Shown here: positions 1 to 10,405 of the stretch, one piece after another
How the letters are laid out: every line of letters starts with the position of its first letter
Numbering within the stretch: the stretch's first letter is position 1
Assembly: GCA_015178975.1 (NCBI GenBank)
Contig: WHVD01000113.1
Location: 1 to 64,000, forward strand
Source of the DNA: Hysterangium stoloniferum
Lineage: Eukaryota; Basidiomycota; Agaricomycetes; Hysterangiales; Hysterangiaceae
Direction: 5' to 3'
Length of the DNA: 64,000 bases
Translations under genes and position numbers: made by a program
The notes under the pieces: model-generated
What the model saw: only the letters and a program-made list of their open reading frames with translations
Database searches by the model: none
Told to the model about the DNA's origin: nothing

Positions 1-1600
1 TCAATCAGCATTCAACAAAATAAATAATCCACTGAAGGTAATAACTGGACAAAAGATCAATTTAATTCAAATAACAGGATCTTCTACCATATCAGGATTT
101 GTATCAGTACCAATATATTTTGATACAAATGAATGGACCTGTAGAATTAAAGATTGAAACTTATGTAGTTGAAGGAATGACTACTCCATTTATTTTGGGA
201 AATGACTTTGCTGATCAATATGCTCTGTCATATTATGAGAAATAAGGAGGGAGCTGAATTGATATTTAGTTTCTGTGATAAGAAATTAGAAGTTGAAAAC
301 TTAATCAGATCAAGGATTTCAAGATCAATGTTAAAGTATGGAAGAACATATTATATATGTCAAAAGTCCAAAGTAAAGGGAAATGTCCCTGTAGGATCTT
401 TACAGTCCATTCCAATCTCAACCTGGACATTTAAAATAATAACTATGGACTTCACTCCAAAATTGCCAGAAAGCCAAGGTTATGATAACATATTAGTAAC
501 TGTTGATAACTTAACTAAATATGAAATTATCATACCCAATAGAATCACTGACATTAAGGAGTACATTGGCAATTTATTGTTTAAACATATGATAATATAC
601 TATAACTTCCTAAGACTATACATATCTAAATGGTATAGAAAATGGACCGGAATATTTTGGAGAGCAATCTGTGCTCGATTAGGAATAAAGAAAGCGCTTA
701 CCACGGCCTATTACCCACAAATAGACAGCCGAAAAGAGATAATCAAGCGAATTCTCACAAGGATACTTAGAGCTTATATAGAGTCAAAAGGAAACTATTG
801 AGTTGTTATTCTAAATAGTTTTTTTATTTGCATTCTATACTAGTAGATATTCTATAACGAAATTCGTCATATGTTTTTTGTTATTCAACTACTGGCCATT
901 GTCATGGCTTAGTCATCTGCACTTAATGCCAGAAAATATACTAAGCTCTAAAAATGAAGTAATTAGTGACGGAAATATGGAAACAAATGACTCACGGATG
1001 TCAAAAAGATTTTGCGACTCCAATGAGCAAATTGTCGAAGAATCTGAAACAGATTGAAATATAAGCAGAAGGGCGCTTAATTTGAGTCATATATGCGGGA
1101 AGAAATACAATAATCGAATTCGACTTACATTCAAACAAGAAATTTAGTACAAATAATTTGGAACTATCTAAATCTATTGTGGAATGTAAGAAGAAAAAAT
1201 TCTGAAGTCATTAATGAGATACGATGAACTGTTCGCGATTCTAAAGAAAATAAGTTCATTAGCATATAGACTGCGAATGCCAGTTTCATACGGCACTCAC
1301 CTAATTTTGAATATTGCGCATTTAGAATCTTATCGAAACTTACCGAACAATTATGTAAGTCGACCGAGAAAACATTTGAACCGGGAAGATTTTAAACAAA
1401 TGCCTAAATATGAATTCGAGGCAATAATTGACCAAATGTGGTCAAGATCCCGAAGCGGTCGCAGAAATCTATTATACAAGTAACATTCATAGAGTACTTA
1501 CCTAATTCTGATGAATAGTTAACCCGAAAAGTTCGAGAAGATGCGCGAAAGATCTTGAGAGCCTGGAAAATGATACACTGGGCCAAGAACTATCTAAAAC
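1..1600 (+). pseudogene. Ty3/gypsy pol relic (element R1): protease tail, integrase, chromodomain
   Basis: Decayed retrotransposon polyprotein in several frames. About 129-237 reads the end of a retropepsin-type protease (PFILGNDFADQYALS, a phrase typical of basidiomycete Ty3 elements). It is followed almost at once by integrase (202-801), with a core-like TMDF, LVTVDNLTKY, W(R)AICARLGI and TAYYPQIDS; the usual HxxxH/CxxC and catalytic spacing is degraded. Reverse transcriptase and RNase H, normally between these two, are absent, so the relic is internally deleted. About 1214-1590 reads the conserved post-integrase segment and chromodomain (AYRLRMPVSYG, NIAHLESYR, KHLNREDF, WSRSRSGRR), with stops. 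The 5' LTR and gag lie outside the window. The family call is confident; domain boundaries are approximate. Confidence 0.85.
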
Positions 1601-1756
1601 ACTAAGCAGTCTCACATATATGCTAGAAGATTCTTTAGTATTCTTTATAATGACATCATAAAACATAAAAACAACATAAAAGGAACTCAAAAACACGAAA
1701 AACAAACAATCTAAACCGCATATATGAGCCTTTCGTCTCAGAAAACCTACTAAAAA

Positions 1757-2829
1757 ATGGTGTTTATTCCTTTCCCTACCCGTTTTGACTATGCTCTTGA
1801 TTGGAGCTCATCTATTCCTAAACAACACGACGTAGTTACAGCTCTTACTCAAGAACCGACTAACAACCCGTTCGCGTACCTTCCTCGAGATGAGGATTGG
1901 GGCACGTTACTGTAAACAGTCATTTTTACGATTTTCTTGATCCCAAGATTATTGACCGGCTATGGCTTACGCATCTCGAAAATATAAAGGAGGTTTGTGT
2001 AGCCGCTAACGGTCATGATGACTACGTTATAGGAGATATCAAAAGTTGTAACATTTCTTTAAAACATTTATTGGAAATTCGTATGATTGCTCCCACGTTT
2101 GGGCCTATCTCGTCCCTCGTTCACAATCCACTCCACATTTCTGGAATTAAAGAAGATATATTACAAGAATACAATTCTTTTCAGCAAAGAGGATTACAAC
2201 TAGTTGCCTGGATCGAGGAGGCGAAGAACCGTTCTCAAGATTTCGAACACGTCGAAAGTTGGAATTGGCCCAAAGATCCACAACCGCCTTTGCCTTATGT
2301 CCTACGCCCGTATTGGGAGTTGAATCGACAAGAGCGTCCTGAAACATGGACCTTTGAAGATGTTTGGGGTATGCATAAACCGGTCATAATCCCACAGCCC
2401 CTGGGTATGTTCTATTATTTTTGACTTATATGCGCATTTTTTCCTTATATATGCGCAATAGAACGTCTCAATATTATGAACAAGGCTTTGAAAAAGTTAT
2501 ATAAGGATGCAAAAGAAGGTATATCGTTGTATTTAAAGCCTAAACAATGTTTCTTATTATTTTTTAAAGTCGGGAACTTCAAAGCTTCAAACGAAAAATC
2601 CATTAATTCTCCCTTCGACTTCTCTTTCGAAATGAAGCATCCCGACAGTAAGGATATAAGATCCAAATTGAATTCTCAATTCTTGATCGACTACAAAAAC
2701 AAGAAGAATCAAGCCGACTCTAGTTCCGGGTCTGAGAATCTCCCAATCCTTATTGATGTCTCAGACGATTCTGAGAACTACGAAATGCAAGGAGATTCTA
2801 GCGACAGTATTTTTGGAAATGACATCTGA
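1757..2829 (+). CDS. Accessory ORF in env position of element R1, unknown function
   Basis: I do not recognise this protein. The ATG at 1757 has A at -3 and G at +4. The frame runs to about 1900, where a run of four G (1899-1902) seems one base short; restoring one base joins it to the frame that continues to 2404. An intron of 57 nt (2405-2461, GTATGT...CAATAG) then links in phase to exon 2 (2462-2829, stop TGA). The product would be about 340 residues, soluble, with a Trp/Pro-rich middle (ESWNWPKDPQPPLPY). Its acidic serine-rich tail contains PILIDVSDDSE, which fits a SUMO-interacting motif. The stop lies 3 nt before the polypurine tract, so the ORF sits inside the retrotransposon between pol and the 3' LTR. 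The frameshift may be a mutation or an assembly error. Confidence 0.55.
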
Positions 2830-2832
2830 ATC

Positions 2833-2847
2833 AAAAAAGAGAGGGGA
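2833..2847 (+). other. Polypurine tract of R1
   Basis: A pure A/G run of 15 nt follows the accessory ORF and is followed after three T by TGTTATG, the expected start of a 3' LTR. This is the usual plus-strand primer site of LTR elements and fixes the orientation of R1 as plus. Confidence 0.65.
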
Positions 2848-3088
2848 TTTTGTTATGTATTTCTAAGTTTTTTCCAATTTTTTAAACAATTTCCCCTAAT
2901 AAATTGCGAAAACAAATATTCAAATGTAATTATATTGCGACGATTAAATTGTACAATATTTGTTTGATTTATCCTGAATTTATGCAATTTATTTTGTATT
3001 TTTATCTAATAAATTGAGCAAATTATTGAATTTCTACTTTTTATTCTTTTTTGATTAATATGTCGGCGACTCAGCGCTTATTCACAAC

Positions 3089-3164
3089 GCGCGAGTAATC
3101 ATGTGACATTCACATGATATTTCAAACTCCGACGCTGACAAAACGCAATTTGAAATACTCGCGC
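3089..3164. other. Three-way-junction palindrome
   Basis: Outer stem GCGCGAGT (3089-3096) pairs with ACTCGCGC (3157-3164). It encloses two hairpins: ATCATGTGA-CAT-TCACATGAT (3098-3118) and ATTTCAAA...TTTGAAAT (3119-3126 with 3149-3156). All arms are perfect. Function unknown. Confidence 0.75.
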
Positions 3165-3344
3165 ATTATCAAGGTGAAATATATATATTTTTATATTATT
3201 ATAATAAAATATTATATTTATAACTAATTAAAAGTAAATATAATAATTATATAATAATATAAAACCGGCCTGGCGTTTATTACACGGCGCGCGGGAAAAT
3301 CGTCACAACGAGTGATAACCGTCATAACAGGTGACAGTTGTCAC

Positions 3345-3530
3345 AAGGGCGCGCGACGGTCACAGAGGCGCGCAACGGTCACAGAGGCGCGCAACGGTCA
3401 CAGAGGCGCGCAACGGTCACAGAGGCGCGCGACGGTCACAGAGGCGCGCAACGGTCACAGAGGCGCGCGACGGTCACAAAGGCGCGCGACGGTCACACAG
3501 GCGCGCGACGGTCACAACACGTGACGGTCA
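3345..3530. repeat. 19-bp GC-rich minisatellite
   Basis: About ten near-identical copies of a 19-bp unit (GGTCACAGAGGCGCGCAAC and one- or two-base variants) in direct tandem. The unit length is not a multiple of three, so all three plus frames stay open and give false repetitive ORFs. It lies inside the R1 LTR. Confidence 0.95.
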
Positions 3531-3684
3531 CAAGACGCGAAGGGTGTCATGCGCGCGCACAGGCGCGAGAGCATTATGTCATCATATATGCTACTGCAAC
3601 AAAAACAGGAAACTCTCTGGAACATTCCAGTGGCTTCCAATGGAACATTAGTTAATAGGTACTAATATTAGATAGAATATTGTA

Positions 3685-3872
3685 GAATATTCTATAAAAT
3701 TCTACAATGTTCCATTATGCCAAGAATATTCTATAGTGTCTTAGAAGTAGTTAGAACCTTCCACAATGCTCTAGAAAATTCTAGAAAATTCTAAATGACA
3801 TCACTCCTCCCAGAATGACATCATTAAATCTTCTAGAATCTTCTAAATGTCTCAGACTAAAATGTATATAAG
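3685..3872 (+). promoter_or_regulatory. Heat-shock-element-like cluster plus TATA box in R1 LTR
   Basis: Alternating GAA/TTC pentamers: a perfect four-unit array at 3774-3791 (GAAAATTCTAGAAAATTC), a perfect three-unit array at 3831-3843 (TTCTAGAATCTTC), and GAA-nn-TTC pairs at 3685, 3724 and 3754. TATATAAG follows at 3865-3872, 22 bp after the last array. This matches the consensus for heat-shock factor trimers. Binding itself is inferred. Confidence 0.6.
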
Positions 3873-3996
3873 GAGCTCAGCTCCAGCCTTGAATAGAACA
3901 ACCAATAAATCCAAATATCACATCAACCCACCACATCTGTGTGTGTCACTGCAGCAAGCAGGCTACTCCACCCCTATCTGGGCAGTTGGACATCTC

Positions 3997-4345
3997 ATTC
4001 CACCTCTATCAGAGCTGTTGGAAACCCTTGCCACCTCTATCAGAGTTGTTGGCCCAATCAGATCCCTTGTCACCTCAATCTGAGCTGTTGACTGATCTGC
4101 TGTTCCCCTGTCACCTCAATCTGAGTTGTTGACTTTTGTTCCCCCTTGCCACTTCTTAATTGAATAGTTGGCTATCTTTTATATATTATTTCCACCTCAG
4201 TTAGAGTTGTTGGTTATCAACTAATAATATATAAATAATCTCATACTATAGTCATCTCTTAATTGAGTACTGATTATTAGTTTTCCTTACATTGTTATTT
4301 GTAGTTTAAGACTTCAGTCACCTCTAGTTGAGTAATTTGACTGTT
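3997..4345 (+). repeat. Degenerate leader repeats downstream of the R1 TATA box
   Basis: About eight diverged copies of a unit reading CACCTCNATCNGAGNTGTTG, spaced 30-65 bp apart and starting roughly 130 bp after the TATA box. The later copies are AT-drifted. They probably lie in the transcribed R/U5 part of the LTR. Confidence 0.6.
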
Positions 4346-4904
4346 TATTACATTGCAAATAATCCCGTTCCTTTGTTCATTTATTGTGAATCAGTAAAGC
4401 ATATTCACATAAACAAATACTGAGAATATCCTTGCAGAATCCTTAAGACTACATTAAGATCCTGATAAGTTAATATCACAGTAGACCCTGTAGGTTAGTG
4501 TAAATAAAGCATATATTAGCCAAATAGTGTTTTATTCTATATCTAATCTTTTGACCCGTTTATAAATATTTTTACTGTTTGACAAATAGTATAAAATATA
4601 TATAAACTAGCTAGCATTGAAGTTAAATCTAGCTTTGGAATCAGTAAATTGTTATTCTTATTTTAGTAGTTGTTATCACAGAAAAAGAACAAGCTTGCAC
4701 AAGCAGCTCTCAAAACCTTCTTTGCGAAGTAGGGTGCATATATTCAAGTAAACTCTTGACTTCAGGGGTTCTAAGTCTATTTAGGCTGCCACTGATTAAT
4801 ATCAAATACTTAAATTATTTTACCTTGTAGTGAATTGAGTATTTGCACATTTTGATAGAGCATTGGACTCCTTTTTCGGAAAATAGTATTAAAATAAGGC
4901 TAAT

Positions 4905-5229
4905 ACATTACAATAACGGGAATGGAGTGGGAGTGGAGTCCAAATTGTGACAGGTCATTTGACTATAATGGGAACAGGGCTCAGTGGGCTGATGGGTTTT
5001 CTGAGTGGGGTTCAGTGACTGATGCGTGGGACGGGGTCGGATATGTATAAACAGGGATGGAGTCTGGTGGGTATTCCGGTGACTGATACATGAAGTAATG
5101 AAGTTGAATGTGGACAGGTCTGATGTACGGAGTCTGGCAGGAATTCCAGTAAACTGACAATTGGTGCATATAGGGTGTGGGTGCATATAAGTTAGTGCCC
5201 AGAGTCCAGTGGGAATTTTGGTTGTAACA
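4905..5229 (-). repeat. Truncated 3' LTR of Ty3 element G1
   Basis: Matches the right half of the LTRs at 11597-12331 and 23133-23972 (shared GTGACTGAT, GGACAGGTC, GTCATTTGACTA blocks). On the minus strand it starts TGTTACAACC right after a purine tract (complement of 5230-5243), as a 3' LTR should. The left part is missing, cut at about 4905 next to unrelated AT-rich DNA. Confidence 0.7.
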
Positions 5230-5396
5230 GTACCCTCCCTTTATGCCAAAGTCCCAAAGAGGCTCTAGAACTTGATAAGGGTTTTGTCGGCTATGGACAT
5301 GTGTCAAACGTCATGTCAGTTACACATGATCTGGAAGGTAAGGTTCAAATGTGACGAGCCTATATAAAAAATTGAAAAAATGAAATTTCTTCTTTA

Positions 5397-7009
5397 CAGT
5401 GACCTCAAAAACCCTTTCCATGTTGACCCCAAATGCAGTCTTTGAAGAACACCACCTTACAGTGTGGGAATTACACTTAGCTTTGGTGGAGTCATACATA
5501 GTACATCCTCTTGGCTACAATATCGCTCCCTGGGTCACGTGATTCCAATCACAGGGTATATAGAGATATGATTAATTTAAAACAGCAATACCATGGAAAG
5601 GGTTTTTGCACTTTTGAACTGAACAGGGTATTTACATATTATCAGTACTTGGTATAACCACCTTTTGCTTTAAGCACTGCCTGAACCCTTCTAGGCATGC
5701 TTTCAATCAATTTCTGACACTACTCAACTGGTATTCTATCCCACTCCACTTGAATCCTTTCCCACAATTCATGAATTCCATTGGGGGGGTTTTCATGCCC
5801 TGCAAGCCTTCTCTTGAGACAACCCCAGAGATGTTCAATAGGATTCAGGTCTGGGGACTGTGGAGGCCAAACTATAGTCCTGAATTATTGCTCTTCTAAC
5901 CAGTTTTTGACCAGCCTGCAGGTATGCTTAGGGTCATTATCCTGCTGAAAGATGATGTCAGAAGGATTGAGACCATAATACTCCAGGGTTTGCTGGAGCT
6001 CATCCTTCAAAGTTTGAAGATAGAGGTCTCCATCCATCCTACCATCAATCTTGCTAGCAAAGCCAACTCCCTCCCAAGTCATACAACCCCACATCATAAG
6101 AGAACCTCCTCCAAACTTCAGAGTTCCCTCTACCAGCCTATCATTAAGGCCTTCACCTGCCCTTTTCCATGCCCATTTATGTCCATCTGACCCTAGGCGA
6201 TTGATTTTGGTTTCATCAGACCATATAACCTTCTTCTAGTCCTCCATAGTCCAATCCTTGTGAGCATAGGCAAAGTCCAAGCAAGCTTTGCAATGCCTAG
6301 TGGAAAGAAGAGGGTGTTTTGACTTGACCACCCAGCTTTCTTCAAGTGGAGGTGAACTGTACTGGCAGAGAGGGGCTGGTTGATAATGTTGGGAAGAGCT
6401 TTGGTCACTTGGACAGCATTTTCAGCTTTGCCAGAGGTGATGAGATGCTGAGCATGTCGAATATTTGTAGGAGAAAGCTTTGAGGGACAACTCCCAACAG
6501 CTTTGGGAAGGAGAGAACAATGTTTGGAGCGAAGTTTGGATATGGCAGATGGGCTAACACCAGTTCTCTTGGCAATAGCTTCACCAGAGTGGCCAGAATC
6601 AAGCAAGGAGAGGATGGTATTTTGTTGAGTAAGAGAGAGGGATCTGACCATGATGGTGGTTAGGAATCAAGACGTGTGGAAGTGTGAGAACTTTTTTAAA
6701 CTCAGACATACTATTTACATGTATATATCTATTTGTACCAACAAATAATAGCCATTATTCTATGATTTGACTGAGATCCTAGTCATCAGTTCAAAAGTAC
6801 AAAAACCCTTTCCATGGTATTGCTGTTTTAAATTAATCATATCTCTACACCCTGTGATTGGAATCACGTGACCCAGGGAGCAATATTGTAGCCAAGAGGA
6901 TGTACTATGTATGACTCCACCAAAGCTAAGTGTAATTCCCACGCTGTAAGGCGGTGTTCTTCAAACACTGCATTTGGGGTCAATATGGAAAGGGTTTTTG
7001 AGGTCACTG
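5397..7009 (-). mobile_element. Tc1-type DNA transposon M1
   Basis: A 1613-bp element flanked by TA (5395-5396 and 7010-7011). It has terminal inverted repeats of about 225 bp (5397-5622 and 6785-7009) starting CAGTGACCTCAAAAACCC. It carries one transposase gene on the minus strand. It sits between the 3' LTR and the accessory ORF of element G1, so it is younger than G1. The repeats differ at scattered sites only. Confidence 0.92.
5642..6651 (-). pseudogene. Tc1-type DDE transposase of M1 (broken)
   Basis: Starts at ATG 6651 with a helix-turn-helix DNA-binding part (about residues 10-110). The catalytic part follows in another frame after a frameshift near 6200. Visible signatures are GGGSLMMWGCMTW, KIDGRMDG, FQQDNDPKHT and PDLNPIEHLW; the last two give the DD34E spacing. 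The protein ends KGGYTKY. In-frame TAA (near 5886) and TAG (near 5727) replace residues that are probably Gln in relatives. Inactive as it stands. Its sister is the transposase of M2. Confidence 0.9.
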
Positions 7010-7019
7010 TATTACCCCC

Positions 7020-7869
7020 CATCATCGACATAAATGGGTCCAAAGCCAACGCCATGAAGACCAATTCCGACTGCCTGGCCCTCCACAGGCACTCAATATC
7101 AGGTGCCTCTCACTGCTGCCCAAATCTTGGTGCAGTGGAGGAATAGCGATGTCAATGACAAGAGGTGGAGAGGGAGGCCAAGGAGGCTGAAGAGCAGCTG
7201 GATAGGGAATACCAGGCAGCATTGGCTGTGGAGAAAGTGGCTGAGGAGCAGAGGAAGAAGGATGAGGAGGAGGCTGTGTGGGTTGCTGTGGAGAAAGCCC
7301 AGGCAGCTGCAGATAGGGCTGTGGTTGCCACAGGAAAGGTAAGTCCCATAGTTACAACATGTTGACTTAACTGACTTGGCTTTTTCAGCACAAGGTGGCA
7401 GAGGTTGAATTGGAGTCTGAGGGTGAGCCAGAGAGGCCCCAAAAGGTAAGTCTTGGGTCCACAGATGTTCCGGGAAACTAACCACATCAGCAGAAGGCAA
7501 GGAAAGCAGCACCAGTCCACCTACCTGCAAGGAATGACCTGTGGTGTTCTGGTTGTAATGACTGGAACACAGATTGCAATCAGAAGTCCGGAAAGGGACT
7601 GGGCTGTTTCCAGTGCATGCACCTCAAAGTGAGGTGCTCACTCGTACATGAGTAGCCCACCAGGGTCCATGGCACAGGAAACGAGTGGGTCAGATGGGTT
7701 TGCAGGCTTGGATGTGGTTTTGGGGCAGATCACTGAGGGCACAGAGGCCCAAAATGAGCTGCTTCGGAAGAGCAACAAGGTGCAGGTGGTAGTGGCTAGG
7801 GAACTTTGTGGGCTCCATGAGGAATTTTGGAAGTTCCTGGCAGAGTATGGTGGATATGTCTATGAATAG
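7020..7869 (+). pseudogene. Accessory coiled-coil/Cys-cluster ORF of Ty3 element G1 (antisense to pol)
   Basis: Runs opposite to gag-pol and converges on the end of pol. An Ala/Glu/Lys-rich coiled coil (about 7165-7338, EAEEQLDREYQAALAVEK) is followed by an intron 7339-7388, a short acidic exon 7389-7445, an intron 7446-7490, and an exon from 7491 with a cysteine cluster: W-C-x2-C-x6-C, then GCFQCMHLKVRC, stop at 7653. Beyond it another frame (7648-7869) continues with a Leu/Glu-rich helix. Both introns have GTAAGT and YAG ends and lie between codons. G2 carries the same gene with the same two introns (32633-33767). Upstream in-frame stops and a late frameshift make this copy a relic. A zinc-binding role is inferred from the Cys spacing. 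Confidence 0.65.
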
Positions 7870-8169
7870 CCACAGATTGGGAGTTCCAAGGATGCCGGTT
7901 CGGATGAGGACAGGGTTTCCACAGAGGTAGCAGAGATGGTTGAGGTGGGGAAGAGGCACAGTCCCATAAATGTAAACTGAGAAAAATATAATAAAACTTA
8001 ATAATTTTTGAAAATAAAAGTAAAGTATGAAAACATAAAAATCAAAGTCCGCGGAAAATCCACTTAGGACTTGAAAGACATGTCAGAAACCTGTAAAATC
8101 AAAGAGAGACATAGGGCGACAGGGAATAATGAGAATGAGTCCAAATAACACGGGATCCACAGAGTGCAG

Positions 8170-10405
8170 TCAAAGAGAAGATAGTGGTCCAGGTTTGAGT
8201 GCGTAAGCTGTGTCAAAGTCAGTAATGATTTCTGTGGCATTACCGAGTTCTGTGGCCAAAATCCATGAAGTCTTTTCATCAGTCCCCTCATAACCCGCCC
8301 ACTTGACCAAGTAAAGCAGTTTACAAGTGCGTCGATGCTTGTCAATTTTCGAATCTAAAATTTGTGAGATTTCAAACTTGGGTTCTCCATCAATAATGAC
8401 CAGAGGAGGCAGAGATTGCATGCAATCTGAGATAGTGTTAGCAGTACAAGGTTCTAACATAGAAACATGAAATACCGGGTGTACCACACACATGCTATCC
8501 AGAAGCTGTAGGGTCCAGATCCTACTTGTGCGATTATTTCAAATGGACCTAAATATTTTTCAGCAAGCTTTTTTGATGGACAGGTAGTCTGAAAGACTTG
8601 AACTTTGACAAAAACACGATCACCAATTTTGAAGTTGGGTGGCAGAATCTGGTGTTTGTCCATGCCAAGTATATTCTCCTCTTATTAATGATAGAGTCTT
8701 GTTGAACCTGAAATGTCTGGAGAGTGGATGGTCATGTTTTTACTGGAGGATCCTAAGGTGGAGGCCGTTGGAGTCCAGTACATAGATGCAATCGTCAAGT
8801 CTAATGACACCATGCTGATCAAGAGACCACCATGGTTGACCAGGGTCCCTGGGATTGTCAAAGTGTGCTTTAGTTATCGGGTCTAGTGGAATTGCCAATA
8901 GAACATCTTGATATAACTTCTCAATATCCATAATGATAATTCCATGGACAATGGGATGGATGAGGAAAGTTGCACAGACTGATGTGGTAAGTTGCTGATT
9001 CATGAAAATGGGTTTCAGGTTGTGCAGGTTTACTGTGGCATAGTCATTGCTAAAGCATTGAAAAACAGATGGAGCATTGGTGAGTCCAAAAGGCATCACC
9101 AACCACTCAAAGGCCCCATAATGGGTTCTAAAAGTGGTTTTCCATTCATCTCCCGTGGAGATCCAGACCAAATGATAGGTGTGTTTAAGGCCAATTTTGG
9201 TGTAAATCTGGGCATTCGTGGAGCATCGAGGAGGTCAGATATAAGTGGAAGTGGATACTTATCCTTTTTGGTGACAGCATTGAGTCCTCTGAAATCAACA
9301 CATAGTCTAAGGGATCCAACCTTTTTTCTGACAAACAGAACAGGTGCTCCAAAAGGAGACTTTGAGGGTCGGATAAAACCTATGGACAAATGTTCATTCA
9401 GGAAATTGCAGAAAGTTCCATGGATGAGAGCGGGTAAATATGTCCTAGGGGTGGCTGGGCACCTTCTTCGAGGTTGATTTTTAAGTCGTATTCTCTGTGG
9501 GGCGGAAGCTGGTCTGCTTTCCACTTACTAAAAACATCCATGAAGTCATGATATTTCTTTGGGATGCCTTCTAGGTCAGTGGTTTGCTCAGATTCAGATA
9601 CTGGGGTTGAAAAATGGCCGGTTGCTTCATCAATTTTTAAATTGATAGTGAATGCCTGGGACCCATCCATTTTTGTAGCCCTAATAAAAGCTGCAGCATT
9701 AATCAGAGAAATAGATGGAGGTGCCATGGGTTCTGGAGAAGCCATGGGTGCCATAGGGATCACAGGAGTCCTCGAGACTGCAGGTGCCAGGAAGGCCATG
9801 GGTGCTGTGGAGGCTGTGTTGGGTACAGTTTTCTCGGAAACTGTGGATGTCCGGAAAGTTATACTATTAACTACCCAGTCAATCAATGGATTGTAGTGGG
9901 TAAGCCAGTTATGTCCTAGGACAACCGAGCAACTTGAGTCTAACTAGGTCACATAGAAAGTGACCAACTGGGATGTTCCACAGGGGAAACAGATGGATAA
10001 ATCACAAGCTTTGGTGACAACCGAATTACCTGTGCCATCAAAAAGTCAGAGGCCGACAGGATTTATCGGATAAGTTGACAACAGATTATTTTTGCATGAA
10101 TATTGTATCTAAAAAACAATGAGTTGAGCCAGAATCTATGAGAGCTGAAAAAATGAATTTCAGAATCATATTAGACATAAGTTTAATAAAAAATGAATCA
10201 GAATGCAAAAGAGCAGATGCATTGAGATGGGTAAACTCTTGAATGCATGGAGAGGCAATGCAACCCCCAACCCACGTGGAGTCTGTGGGGTTACTCACTC
10301 TTTTTTCGAGTTGGAAGCTGGTTTGTCCTTCGACAGGGTTTCCATGGAGGTCTTGGCTGTTCGACCTTTTGCAGAGTTTGCTTTTGCCAGTGGACATTCC
10401 AGGAC
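8170..10405 (-). pseudogene. G1 pol, internally deleted (protease, part RT, chromodomain)
   Basis: Reading minus from 10405: a protease region with LFDGT and VVLGHNWLTHYNPLIDW; a proline/alanine linker; then reverse transcriptase start with [19 protein letters not shown] and [19 protein letters not shown]...[11 protein letters not shown]. The palm motif that should read KIDL reads KIGL, so the first catalytic Asp is lost. After [11 protein letters not shown] the sequence jumps straight to the pre-integrase linker ([14 protein letters not shown]), so the YxDD motif and RNase H are gone. The integrase core is also missing: the zinc-region start joins to LPPNFKIGDRVFVK and the chromodomain (HPVFHVSMLEP, LYLVKWAGYEG). 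Several frameshifts. Non-autonomous. Confidence 0.85.

Larger units (their letters stand above)
2851..4690 (+). repeat. 3' LTR of element R1 (right edge uncertain)
   Basis: Begins TGTTATG directly after the polypurine tract. In order it contains: an AT-rich part with a structured palindrome (3089-3164), a 19-bp GC-rich minisatellite, a heat-shock-element-like cluster, a TATA box at 3865, and degenerate leader repeats. That order (enhancer, TATA, transcribed part) fits U3-R-U5. No second LTR is visible, so the right end (perhaps the CA of ATCACA near 4680) is a guess. No host gene is seen here. Confidence 0.5.

Noticed and set aside
3345-3530. CRISPR array
   Set aside because: Direct tandem repeats of 19 bp without spacers, in a eukaryotic context; no cas genes.
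3312-3655. Three overlapping repetitive open frames of 70-106 codons
   Set aside because: They are the three frames of the 19-bp minisatellite. A 19-nt unit keeps all frames open and gives the same Ala/Thr/Arg repeat in each.
4908-5307. Two minus-strand open frames with His/Pro/Thr bias
   Set aside because: They lie in the truncated G1 LTR; the same frames are broken in the sister LTRs at 12000 and 23800.
8992-9477. 161-codon plus-strand open frame
   Set aside because: It is the complement of G1 reverse transcriptase, whose minus-strand reading shows clear RT motifs.
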